Part shown: piece after piece, positions 1 through 10,572 of the stretch | Position numbering within the stretch: the first letter of the stretch is position 1 | Layout of the letters: each line of letters begins with the position of its first letter | Assembly (NCBI RefSeq): GCF_007655135.1 | Contig: NC_045131.1 | Coordinates: forward strand, 10,524,001-10,588,000 | Direction of reading: 5' to 3' | Length of the DNA: 64,000 bases | From: Punica granatum | Taxonomy: Eukaryota; Streptophyta; Magnoliopsida; Myrtales; Lythraceae | Program-made: the position numbers and the translations under genes | The notes under the pieces: model-generated | Databases searched by the model: none | What the model saw: the letters and a program-made list of their open reading frames with translations, nothing else | Told to the model about the DNA's origin: nothing

Positions 1-97
1 AAATGTTAAAATAAATATACTTTTGAGGTAAAATTTTAAAAAATTTAAAGTTCAGGGGAGCAATTGCCCCCCTGCTAACATGCTGGCTCCGCCCCTG
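1..97. mobile_element. Terminal part of a hAT-like element
   Basis: AT-rich sequence ending in CTGGCTCCGCCCCTG (83-97). This is the complement of the CAGGGGCGGAGCCAG-type terminal inverted repeat common on plant hAT-family elements. The end abuts the P-loop coding sequence of the CNL fragment that follows. Only this one end lies in the window, so the superfamily assignment rests on the terminal motif alone. Confidence 0.5.
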
Positions 98-1153
98 AAT
101 GGGAGGGTAGGCAAGGCAACTCTCGCTCAGTCGGCCTATTACAATGAGCAGGTGAAAGGATCCTTCCTTGTGAGAGCGTGGGCCTGTGTCTCCGATGAAT
201 TCGACACGCTGGCTGTAACAAGGACGATCTTGCAGTCAGTGGGTGGGGCTAATGCTCACGAATGAAAGGATTTGAACGCCCTCCAAGTTGAGCTCCAGAA
301 AAACCTCTCGGGAAAGAAGTTCCTCAGTGTTTTGGAGGATGCGTGGAACGAGGAGTATGAGAGTTGAACTCTCCTTCGAAGGCCATTCGAGTCCACCGGA
401 GTGAAAGGGAGAAAGATCACTGTCACCACTCGAAGCCAGTCTGTTACATCCCATGGTGATTGTCGAGCTTTACTCGCTTACCATGCATTTGGTAGGGACA
501 ACTTCGATGATCACCCTCATCTAAAGTCTGCGGGCGAGAAGATAGTTGAATGCTGTGCAAGCTTGCCTCTGGCAGCGAAGACTTTTGGGGACCTTCTACG
601 GTCCAATTATGAACTGAGTGAGTGGACAGCCATCGCAGAGAGTATGATATGGGATCTTCCAAAGACGAAAGGCATTCCCCAGGCTTTGCACCTCAGCTAC
701 ATTTATTTTCCCTCGGACTTGAAGCGATGCTTTGTGTACTGTGCAGTATTCCCCAAGGACTACGAATTCGACAAGGAAGATTTATCTCATTCTGGTTGGC
801 CGAGGACCTTTCGGGGAGGCCGCATTCAGAGAGGGGCATGCAAGATCTTGGCGTGAAATGTTTCCATGAACTATGGAGTAGATCATTCTTTCAACCATCT
901 AGCAGGAGGAAATCCTTGTTCGTGATGCATGATCTGTTGAACGACATAGCAACATCGATTGCTGGTGAGTCCTGCTTGAGTTTAGGAGACGGTTAGGTGG
1001 AATCTCACATAGAAGAGAAAACTCTCGAAAAGGTACGACACTTGTCACTTACTCCCCACGAGCACGAGGTATCAAGCAGGTTCGAAAGGTTTCGCTGCTT
1101 AAGGGTATTGGGGACCTTCTTAGCACTAAACTCGTATGATTACTTAGATACTA
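98..1153 (+). pseudogene. CC-NBS-LRR resistance gene fragment (broken)
   Basis: NB-ARC to early-LRR remnant related to the CNL copies at 7854 and 21811 (RPP13-like type). It starts inside the P-loop (a degenerate GRVGKATLAQ) and continues through WACVSDEF (RNBS-A), a decayed kinase-2 region, SLPLAAKTFG (GLPL), LSYIYFPSDLKRCFVYCAVF (RNBS-D) and FVMHDLLNDIA (MHD). Several lesions are visible: a stop after the RNBS-A block at about 265, a stop near 367, a frame change near 780-800 between the RNBS-D and MHD parts, and a stop at about 996. Homology to the second copy ends near 1150, where LINE-derived sequence begins. The CC domain and most LRRs are missing. It cannot encode a complete receptor. 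Confidence 0.85.
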
Positions 1154-1179
1154 ACAACAAATAACAAAAGAAGAGCCCT

Positions 1180-1590
1180 AGAACATCAGCTTCCCAAAAT
1201 AGAGCATACCTCGTGAGTTCGATGTTCCACAAACCACCAACATGTGAGGGATAAATAATCGTTAATAGCTTCGTCTTTGTTTCTTGCTAAGTTGAACATG
1301 GCAGGAAATAGATCTTTTAATGCGATCTCTGAGCATCATTTGTCCTTCCAAAACATGGTCTTTGATCCGTCGCCCAATTTGATCCCAGTGCGAGTCATGA
1401 ATTGATCCCAAGCTTCTCTAATTCCTTTCCGTCTGCTGTAGTGATAAGATTCTCTTACTTGCTTAGTGATCCACCCTTTCCCTTGAAGCCCATACTTGGT
1501 TGTAATGACATACCTCCTTAGATGCTCCAGCTTGGTAAAAAATCTCCACAACCATTTGGCAAGCAGATAGTCTGCAAGGAAAATCTTCAA
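1180..1590 (-). mobile_element. LINE ORF2 (reverse transcriptase C-terminal, zf-RVT) remnant
   Basis: On the minus strand an 84-codon ORF (1336-1590) includes LAKWLWRF, GWITKQV, GIREAWDQF and GDGSKTMFWKDK. This is the typical end of plant LINE reverse transcriptases just before and within the zf-RVT region. A TGA at 1336-1338 stands where the family usually has Trp (FWxDxW). The same frame then continues with ALKDLFPAMFNLARNKDEA to about 1185, matching the conserved PLKxLFPxLFxIARNKxA block. It is therefore a 5'-truncated, point-mutated LINE copy next to, and probably inserted into, the LRR part of the first CNL remnant. Confidence 0.75.
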
Positions 1591-2518
1591 TCACAATGTA
1601 TTAACTAATAAGTTAATAAGGTAGCATTTGATAATAGAGTGAAATTGATGTATATATTTTAGTGGGATTCTAATGATGGTTAGAAAAAAAAGTATACGCT
1701 TGAATTTATTTTTAAATAGAAGAAAACGATAATTTATTATTAAAAAATTAATTATAATAATGATTAGGAAAAAAATATGTGTGAATTTATTTATGATAAC
1801 TCATCGGGAGATGTGAACGCTTGGCGAGGGGCACACCCACCCTGATCCAGTCAAGATCGAGTCTGGGCAGCGGAGAAGAAGAGGGGAGATAGAGAGGAGA
1901 AGAAGATGGGAGACGGAGAGGAAGTGGGCATGAGCAGCGAAGAGGAGAAGGCTCCGACGATAGCTTCGATGAAGGTTTCAATGAGAGTTGTCACAGCACA
2001 GAGTGAAGGAAAAGGAGAGGAGAGAGGGGGTACATGGGGAGAGGAGAGAGAGTTTTCTTAATTTCATGTTGTTATTAATTTTGTTTATTTTATTTTTTAG
2101 TCACATTGAATGTTTTTATAATATGCCATCTACCACGTCAGAAATCATTAATGACATTGTGTTAAATTGACGGAATGCAGCTGATCGCCATATTTTAAAA
2201 GATTTTGTATCAAATTGTTATAAAAAATATTGTATCAAATAAACCGATAAGGATTTGAATTATCTCAAGTAAAGTATTGAGTCAGTCTCAAGAATATAAT
2301 GATCACAAACAAAAACATAAATAAATTGTACAAAATGCACAGTTAAAAGTTAGATATTAAAACTATAAATATAAATTCAGATGTTCTGATAGACTGAGTA
2401 TAAGTGTAACAATAATCTCATATATCTTGATGGAATAAGCATTTTAATAAATATTTTAGGATTTTAGGACAAACTCATGTGGCTATTTCTTATGGAATAT
2501 TTTGATGAAAACAGCTAA
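1591..2518. other. Intergenic AT-rich DNA
   Basis: No supported gene. A short CT/GA-rich patch lies at about 1860-2060. Small ORFs here have low-complexity composition and no recognisable domain. Confidence 0.6.
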
Positions 2519-3540
2519 GGGGGCGTTTGATTTCAGAGTTAAAGTAACTTTGATTTTGATTTTGATTTTGATTGTGAAAAAAGACAAATGAGATGGTATT
2601 ATAAAATTGATTTGGGAAACGTGTGTTTTTGTTTTGTAGTGAGTAGAGTTAAAATATTTAGAGAACATGTTTTCTAGCAAAAAAAATTATTTGGGAAATA
2701 TGATTAATGTTATATCAATGTAATTATAACAAAAGATTAATGAATTTTCTAATAAGAAAACCATGTAATTTAAAAAAGAAATTGTTCAGAAACAAATACA
2801 CTAAAAAAAAATTTAATGACACAAAAGTAAAGTCAATATTTCATTGTCAAAAAATAAAAAAAATATTGAAATTTTAAATAGAAACTAAGAAAGTATAATC
2901 AGAATTATTATTTTTAACTAATATTAATAGTCTAGTAATAGCACTTGGGCAAGGAGGCCGCCCACCACTCCGAGGTTCGATAGAAAAATATACCCAAGCT
3001 GTGTAGGTTGGAGTTTGAGGGTGTGAAGGCTTTCAATATGCGCAACTGTTGCGATGCAGGGTAGCAGTAGATGTCACAGTGCGGTTGGTACGGCGACCGG
3101 CCGGTGATTGTTGTAGTGGAAAACTAAGAAATGTTACAAAAGAAAGGAAGAAGAAGAAAAAAAATCAAAGAACAAATAAATTGATAATCTCTTAAAAAGT
3201 TAGTCTGTTTTAGTAAGTTATCTACTATAAAATGTCGAAAAAGCAAAAAAAAAAAAAAAGAATGTAGGCTCTTTTTTGTTAATAAAGGTTGGCATTTAAT
3301 CGGGCATCCTTTCCCGCTCTTCCAATTTACACGCACGGGTAAGAGAAAATAAAATTCTCACCCATCTAAAAATTGAATAGTTAAATTTATTATTAAAAAT
3401 TGAATTGAATGATTAAAAAATTGAAGAAAAATAAAAAAATAATAATTATATTGTTGACTTTTGTTGTGTAGTGAGTATGGTTAAAATTAGAGTTAAAATC
3501 TTAAAATCAAATAGGCCGTAAAATTCTCACCCATCTATTT
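2519..3540. repeat. MITE-like repeat pieces with intervening insert
   Basis: The left piece begins GGGGCGTTTGATTTCAGAG at 2520 and continues with (TTTTGA)n and TGTAGTGAGTAGAGTTAAAA near 2635. The right piece at about 3460-3515 ends TTAAAATCAAATAGGCC, the inverse of the left end. The same family occurs at 38135, 41299 and 41906. A direct repeat of about 18 bases (AAAATTCTCACCCATCTA) lies at about 3351-3368 and 3521-3538 around the right piece. The sequence between (2940-3120) is a more GC-rich insert I do not recognise. Confidence 0.5.
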
Positions 3541-4619
3541 TTGTTCAGCTATAATCACTGAGAATCTATAATTTTCAAAGATAATTACCAAAAGAATGGC
3601 CATCGATATTTGGTTGGAAAGCTTCTCCTAGTAAAACAATTTCATTTGAAATTAACTACGATATGGCCGGTGGTACTTGCTGAAAAAAATTTCATTGATT
3701 ATTCCCCCCAAAAAAAAAATATTTCATGGATTATTCCTATATTTTTTGTAGTGTTATCAGTAATAACATATAAGATATAAATAAGAGGGAATACTCACAT
3801 CACTTACCAGTAGGAAAGAAAGAGACATGGATTGATTATTGACGATATATGTTCTGGTTGATGATTAGAACAATGGACGGTTAACCTCTCAAGTCACGGA
3901 CTTCATATCCGAGGAAGAAAAATAGCAGAGCGGAAGGTTGGAGTAAGCATGGGAGTTGATCTTATATGAAATAAATTATTTACTTGAAAATTATTTACTT
4001 TCTGATAATATCTTTACATTTTAATAGATTGGCCATGGTAACCTTCAATAAATAACTGTCGATACCTTTTGTGCCTACTACAAATAAACGAGAAGTTATT
4101 GAGTGATTTTACCTCGCCACGTGCCATGATGAGACGCTACTTAAATTGCATGAAATATAAAAATTGATGTTAATCACTTGAATAATTATCATAATTATTT
4201 TTCATTAAATAATCTTTATTGGTGACGTATTAGGTATGATCATTTAAGATTTTCTGCGGATATAAGCTCACATCATTCACATTCAATGCCCCCATGTGAA
4301 TGTGATCGTGCCTTCCATCAGCTGGTGCGTGTGAGCTTCGCTCCAACTAGCTCTACAAGCACCAATATGATACCTCTACCGCCAAATCCTTGGAATCAAC
4401 AAACTCACGTAGTATAAATTTTTCTGGCTCGTAACTTCCACCTCGGATGTAGACTGATGTTTATCATTCCAATTAATTGATATTTTTCACAATCATTTTA
4501 GGTAAGAAAACTGTCAACTATAAATTTTATCAATTTTAATCTTAATATTTATTATAATGCCAATTCATATTCCGATACATTCTATTACTTTTAAAGAACC
4601 CATGCATCTAGGGCGGGCA

Positions 4620-4654
<35 letters not shown>

Positions 4655-4960
4655 CGACCAGATGCATAAACAGTCATGACCCGATTAGATAAAATTTTTG
4701 GTGGCTATTTAAAAAGTCGTCACACATACGGCAATTTGGCACGAATCTACCTTAGATAATTTTCATAATATATCGGAGCAAACCCGAACTCAAAGATTTT
4801 TCCCAAAAGGTTCAATTAGCAAGTTTTAACCAGAGAAGGGAACTACATTCAACATATATATACAACAAGTTTCACAATGAAAAAAAAAAAAACTTTAGGA
4901 ATGGATGTGTGCATACTGCAGTGGCAAACTCTCTCACCTAGAAAAAACTAGTTGCAAAAT
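3541..4960. other. Intergenic AT-rich DNA
   Basis: Nothing supported except an (AT)n microsatellite at 4622-4651. No ORF with a recognisable domain on either strand. Confidence 0.6.
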
Positions 4961-4975
4961 GTAATCCTTCAATTT

Positions 4976-5155
4976 TTTTCGATGTGTATCCCGATATCCA
5001 AAAGCCCACTTATCCCGAATAATTCAGTTAGAGCGAGATCGGCCTACTAAGGGATAAAACTCTCGTAACGTGAATTTTTTTTATACATAAAGCTTGAATC
5101 TGAGGCCTTACTTAAGAAAAATAAGCGCCGAACCGCTTGAACCAACCCATGTTAG
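4976..5155 (-). mobile_element. tRNA-derived SINE with 15-bp target duplication
   Basis: The 180-bp insertion reads on the minus strand as a tRNA-like head (GGTTGGTTCAAGCGGTTCGG, then CCTCAGATTCAAGC as B-box), a body, and an A-rich tail (ATCGAAAAAAATT). It is flanked by perfect copies of GTAATCCTTCAATTT at 4961-4975 and 5156-5170. Related copies lie at 27614-27801 and about 32282-32452. The tRNA-like head is a SINE promoter remnant, not a tRNA gene. Confidence 0.85.
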
Positions 5156-5170
5156 GTAATCCTTCAATTT

Positions 5171-5969
5171 AGTTTCACATCTTTTTGATATATGTTATGT
5201 AATAAGTACTCTTTTTCCAAGTAAAGAAGAGTTAACGAAGAACATAATCGATTAAACAATTAACTAGATCATACACGCGCTTTGCATGGTAATATATTAT
5301 CAATTCTTTTGTAACAAAACGTAATAATCAATAGTTATCCCGCAGATAAATAAAAGTAGGAAAATAAAGTAAATATCTATTCCAATCTTTAAGAATGCGA
5401 ATAACTTAGAATATATATATATATATGTATATATAATGAATTTCAAATCCATAATTTATAGGATTTACAGTGCATTGAATTTGAAAAAGTATCTCATCTT
5501 TCGATGAGTTTTTTAAAAAATTCGAGAAGACTTTCAATATTTCAATTTTAAACTATGCATATAGTATATAATAAAATTGACAGAAAGGAAAATGAGTCAC
5601 GTTCTATATCGTCCAGCACACACGATCCACACTACACGGTGGACTCAGCTTGATGGCCTCTAAAGGCTCGGGTCGCTAAATTAAATTTTCTGGATATTTT
5701 AAACTTTTAAAGTTTTTTATTAATTTTTAATAAAAAACGAAATTTAAATTTTTTTAAAAATGTTTTATGTCAAGATTCGAATTAAACAAAATATTTTTCT
5801 GACTTTCAGGTGCTACTAGTAATGGAAATATTTGATGACTCACGGTTTTTTAATTTTTAAAATTAAATAAATATATTTTTAATAAGAAGTTGACGAAACA
5901 TAATAGTTACATTGAGTTTTCTAATTTTTTAAATAAATATTTTGTATCAAGATGTGGTAACAAAAAAAG
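5171..5969. other. Intergenic AT-rich DNA
   Basis: AT-rich sequence with a short (AT)n stretch near 5411-5432. I see no gene. Confidence 0.6.
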
Positions 5970-5977
5970 GCCAAAAG

Positions 5978-7555
5978 TAGGGGTGATCGGTTCCGAGTAC
6001 CCTGTTATTTTCACGATACCCGGACCCTACTCTATAAGGGACAGATTCCAAGATTTTAGAACCGGACCCTACCCTGTTGAATTTTGGAACCGGAACCTAC
6101 CCGGAACCTGTATTATACCACAGGTTCTGGATACCCTGTTAGAACCTGTAATATATCATATGTTCCGCCCCTATATCGAAGTACGCAGCAGTTCTCGGTG
6201 CAATTGCTTAGTAGAGAAAACGAACACACAACAAAACTTTGAGATTACAAGTTGATAAGCATACCTCTCTTAAGAGATGCTCAAGCTCCCGCAATTTCCC
6301 ATAGGCCCTTCCATGGTAAGAGTTAAGAGATTCCCTGTGATCATCGACTGCATTCTCCATTCGACGCGTCTAGCTCTCAAGTTGAGTGGGCTGTGCGCTT
6401 ACACCATTGACACTTGACAGCATGAAGCACTTCATCAGTGTGCTCTTTCATCCTCTTGTCGATCAGTGAAAGCAAGGCTCATCAAAGGAGCTCTTGACCT
6501 TCCCCTGCCCACATTTTGCAGTCTCAATTTTAGTGATCATGGAATCATCGAATGACAATAATATCGTTTCTTGAATCAACAAAGATGCATTGATACAAAA
6601 CAACTGAGTTCAACAAGAAATTCTCAGAATGTCGATGACACTTCAGATATACAGCTCTAGAGCACTTAAAGGGTCATCTGGAGTTTCAGTAATAACTAAT
6701 AACCCGGATTACAGGATAATATTTAGAGCAATCCTTACATCTAAAATTAATAAAAACTGAAAACTTGTTTAGCCATATTAAAATAAACATTTCATCAAGC
6801 AGTTCTTGTGCAGAATTTATAGGAGACTCGACAGATTCTCATCCTATGCTTCTTCTTGTGCACGACAACCATTCCATCAATCTCACTCTCAGCTTCTCCC
6901 CCTTCCTCTCTGCTCAGGCTCTCCCTTACACGACAGCAGAAGACAGAACAATAGCAGCTCTATATCTCTCTCCCTCTGAACTTGCCGTTCCTTCTCTCTC
7001 GCCCTCTCTCTCTCTCTCAAGTCAAAATAGAGAACACATAGACAAAAGCTTTGTCACAAAACAGACAACAGCTTCCCTCAAAGTATTGAACTTTACCTTG
7101 ACGGAGAGATGGAGACGGAGGGGAGCCCCTGATGGAGACGAAAATAGAGAGCGAGAGAGAGAGTAGATGGAGATTGGAGAGTTGGAGTCTCAGAGACGAC
7201 GGGGTTGAGAGAAATCGAGAAAGGGAATTGAGATTGCTAAGATTAGAGAAGAGACGGAGAGAAGAGGAAGGAGACTGGAGATTAGGTTTCAGTTGTTTCA
7301 GCTGAGTTCATCCGCTTTCTTTAGTGCAAATGCATAGTCTTTTTTTTTTAATTAATAAATATCCGGTTCCGGTTATCGATTCTAGTTCCGGTTCTGGATA
7401 CCCTGTAGTCAGAAATCGGAACCGGAATCGATTTTCACCGATTCCTTATTTTAATATCCAGACCCTCCCCTATTTTTCATACGAGCTACCCGGACCCTAC
7501 CCTAACGGGTAGGTTCCGATCGATTCCGAATATACCCGATATCCATGCACACCTA
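5978..7555. mobile_element. Non-autonomous hAT-like element, 1.58 kb
   Basis: The ends are inverted (TAGGGGTGATCGG at 5978; TAGGTGTGCATGG read inward from 7555) and followed on both sides by CCGGTTCC/GGAACCGG-rich subterminal repeats. It is flanked by the 8-bp direct repeat GCCAAAAG (5970-5977 and 7556-7563), the duplication length of hAT elements. The interior (about 6180-7330) has no transposase. It includes GA/CT-rich stretches and about 350 bases (6240-6600) resembling unique genic DNA, perhaps captured. A one-ended relative lies near 37583-37770. Confidence 0.75.
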
Positions 7556-7853
7556 GCCAAAAGCTATCTTATATCGCGCATGTGTGGACTTTTCTCTACA
7601 TATATGAAAGTGCGTTAGGTGTGCTGGGGGAGAAACGGGTGGCACGCCCTTCTAACAAGTGGCCATTTTTTTCCATTGGCAGTGGGCGAAAGTCATGGTC
7701 TTTGTCTTCTTGCTACAATTAATGATGATGGCGCCATCTAAAGTCTTGGCTAAAGTTTCTTTTCTATACTTCTTGTCGTGCTGTTTGAATTCATTTTTCA
7801 TTGCTCGATTTGCTGCTTATACACATACATAATATACTGAGCTGAATTTGATC
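7556..7853 (+). promoter_or_regulatory. 5' flank/promoter of the second CNL copy
   Basis: The 170 bases before the ATG at 7854 are closely repeated before the third CNL copy (21640-21810), including TTTGCTGCT, ACATACATAATATACTGAGC and GAATTTGATCATGGCTGA. The ATG lies in good context (ATCATGG). A TATA-like ACATAATATAC lies about 25-35 bases upstream. Duplication of this flank shows that the CNL copies were copied together with their promoters. Confidence 0.5.
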
Positions 7854-9897
7854 ATGGCTGAAGTGCTGTTGGGCTCTTTCCTTCAAGTGTTGTTTGACAG
7901 ATTGGCCTCTCGTGAGCTGCTCAATTATGCTCGACGGGAGAAGCTCCGTTCTCGGCTCAAGAGGTGGGAGAGGAACCTGCAGGATATTAACATCGTCCTG
8001 GAAGATGCCGAGGACCGGGCAATGGGTGGAGAGAGCCGAGTGATCACCCCTTGGCTGGACGACCTCAGGGACTTGGCTTACGAAGTAGATGACCTGCTAG
8101 ATGAGTTCGGCACCGAGGAGGCGCTGCGCAGCAGCTTCATGCCCTCTGATCAGGCCGGTGCTTCTTCGAGCAAGCTGTACAGTCTTCTGCTCCCTAGATG
8201 TATAACTTGTAATTTGAGCCCCAGAAGACTCGTGTTCAAGCACGAGATGGGATCTAAGGTCAAAGAGATTGATGGTAGATTGGCTGACATCAAGAGCCGC
8301 AAGGAAACTCTCAGACTATCGGAGGGCGGTGGGGGGAGAATATATATAGCTAGCCACCAGAGAAGATTGCCCAGCACTTATTTGGCAGAGCCCTTCATTC
8401 TCGGCAGAGACAATGACAGAGAGGCTATCATGAACTTCCTGATGGATGAAAACGAGGATCTCTCTGTTATTCCCATCGTCGGGATGGGAGGGTTAGGCAA
8501 GACGACTCTCGCTCGGTTAGTCTATAATGATGAGAAGGTGAAAGGATCCTTCCCTGTAAGAGCGTGGGCCTGTGTCTCCGATGAGTTCGACGTGCTGGCT
8601 GTAATGAGGACGATATTCTTGCAGATAATGGGTCGGGCTCACGAGGGAAAGGATTTGAATGTCCTCCAAGTTGAAATCCAGAATAGTCTCTCAGTCTCAG
8701 GAAAGAAATTCCTCATTGTTTTGGACGATGTCTGGGACAAGGAGGATGCGACATTACATGACCGTTGGACTCTCCTGCGAAGGAAATTCGAGTCAGGCAG
8801 AGCGAAAGGTAGTAAAATCATCTCACAACTCGAAATCATACTGTTGCATCCACCGTGAAGAGCCGGACTGGGCCAGTGTACACATTGGGTACGCTTTCCC
8901 CTGATGATTGTAAGGCTTTACTCGCTTACCATGCGCTTGGTGTGGTCAACTTCGATAATCACCCTGATATAAAGCCTGCGGGTGAGAAGATTGCTGCGAA
9001 ATGTGCAGGCTTGCCTCTAGCAGCAAAGACTGTTGGGGGTGTGCTACGATCAAGATATGAACTCGGCGAGTGGAAAACCATAGCACAGAGTAGGATATGG
9101 GATCTTCCTGAGACGAAAGGCGTGCCCCAAGCTTTGCTCCTCAGCTATATTTATCTCCCTTCGGACTTGAAGCGATGCTTTGTGTACTGCGCAGTATTTC
9201 CCAAGGACCACGAATTCGACAAGGATGATTTGATCTCATTGTGGATGGCCGAGGGTCTTTTGGGGAGGGCACGTTTAGAGGAGAGCATGCGAGATCTTGG
9301 CTTGAGATATTTTCGTGAACTATTGAGTAGATCATTCTTTCATCCATTCAGCGGGCAAGAATCGTCGTTTGTTATGCATGATCTCCTGAGCGACTTAGCA
9401 GCATCGATTGCAGGGGAGTTCTGCTTGAGTTTAGGGGAAGGTCAGTTGGACTCTTGCAAAGAGAAGAAAAGTCTCGAAAAGGTACGACACTTGTCACTTA
9501 ATCCCCACCATTACGAGGTATCAGGCAGGTTTGAAGGGTTTCATTGCCTAAGGGGATTGCGAACCATCCTAACACTAAACTCTGGTAAGTACTTATATAA
9601 TTATGTCACCGACAAGGTGATAGATGATGTTCTTCGACACCAAAAGATTTTAAGGGTCCTTTCTTTATACGGCTATCGAATTAGTGAAGTGCCGAATTGC
9701 ATTGGGAGTCTGAGGCATTTGCGCTATCTTAATCTTTCGGGTAGTTGTATAAAATGCCTTCCTAGTTCCATGTCTACTCTATACAACTTGGAGATCTTGA
9801 TACTGATAGATTGTGAAGAATTGGTGGAATTGCCGAGTTGGATCAACCAGCTAATTAACCTAAGTTGTCTCGTTATTAGTGGAACCTCATCATTAAA
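7854..9897 (+). pseudogene. CC-NBS-LRR disease resistance gene, 5' half (frameshifted)
   Basis: This is an RPP13-like CNL, a family of intracellular immune receptors. In order: Rx-type CC domain with VDDLLDEF (residues about 80-90), P-loop GMGGLGKTTLAR (near residue 210), RNBS-A WACVSDEFDV, kinase-2 LIVLDDVWD (near 286), RNBS-B GSKII, GLPLAAKTVG, RNBS-D SYIYLPSDLKRCFVYCAVF, MHD motif FVMHDLLSDLA and the first LRRs (LRVLSLYGY, LRHLRYLNLSG). I take the ATG at 7854; an earlier in-frame TTG at 7848 is not a plausible start. One base is missing near 8821, just after GSKII, where relatives keep a Val codon; the second frame resumes at about 8823 and runs on. The frame is cut at 9898 by a Ty1-copia element. 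The LRR continues in frame at 15300. Confidence 0.9.
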
Positions 9898-10557
9898 TGT
9901 TGGGAAGGGATATACTTAACCAAATAATAACGCAGCGATTAATCTTCCTCCCCTACTAGTGTAATCGAGATAGGAACTAATCAAATCAACCAACAAGCAG
10001 TAAAGTAAAAGAACACCAAGAATTTTATGTGGAAAACCCCGATGTGGGGAAAAATCACGGGACCAACTCCGAATCAAAAATCCACTATGAATGAAAGGTT
10101 ATACAATGTCTTTCATCAAGGGTAAACCCTTGGATCACCAAACTCAAGAGAAACACTCTCTTGGATCACCCAAACACTAAATTCGTCACCCACACCGGGT
10201 GGTTCACAAAATCAGCTGAAACAGCACCTACAGAGCTCGAATAGAAATTCTGACCGTTCAGAACTTAGCCCCACGTGTTGTGAAGCTGCTGTCAAAATTT
10301 CGTCCCAATCGGAGTTCGTTTGACGTCCTGATCGAGGTTTGATCTCCAGCTGCGCGCTGCCCCCTGTTGATCCGAATTCTGCTCTGCTCTTCTCTGTTAT
10401 TATGTGCTAATTTGCTGCTATATTCTGCTGCCTCTTACCCAGCTAATTTAGCTGAAAATTAACCCTAACAAAAGTGGGTTCTTGGGCCTATTAAAGCCCG
10501 ATAAAAGCCCAATATAATTTGAGTCCAACTTCTTCCAAATTGGAGGGATACCCAACA
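9898..10557 (-). repeat. 3' LTR of the Ty1-copia element (660 bp)
   Basis: Near-identical to 14611-15299. Terminal TGTTGGG/CCCAACA. It lacks the roughly 30-bp internal duplication of the other LTR. Adjacent purine tract (PPT) on its internal side. Confidence 0.93.
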
Positions 10558-10571
10558 AACTCCCCCTCCCG
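10558..10571 (-). promoter_or_regulatory. Polypurine tract of the Ty1-copia element
   Basis: On the minus strand CGGGAGGGGGAGTT lies directly before the 3' LTR. It is the expected site for priming plus-strand DNA synthesis during reverse transcription. Confidence 0.8.
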
Positions 10572-10572
10572 A

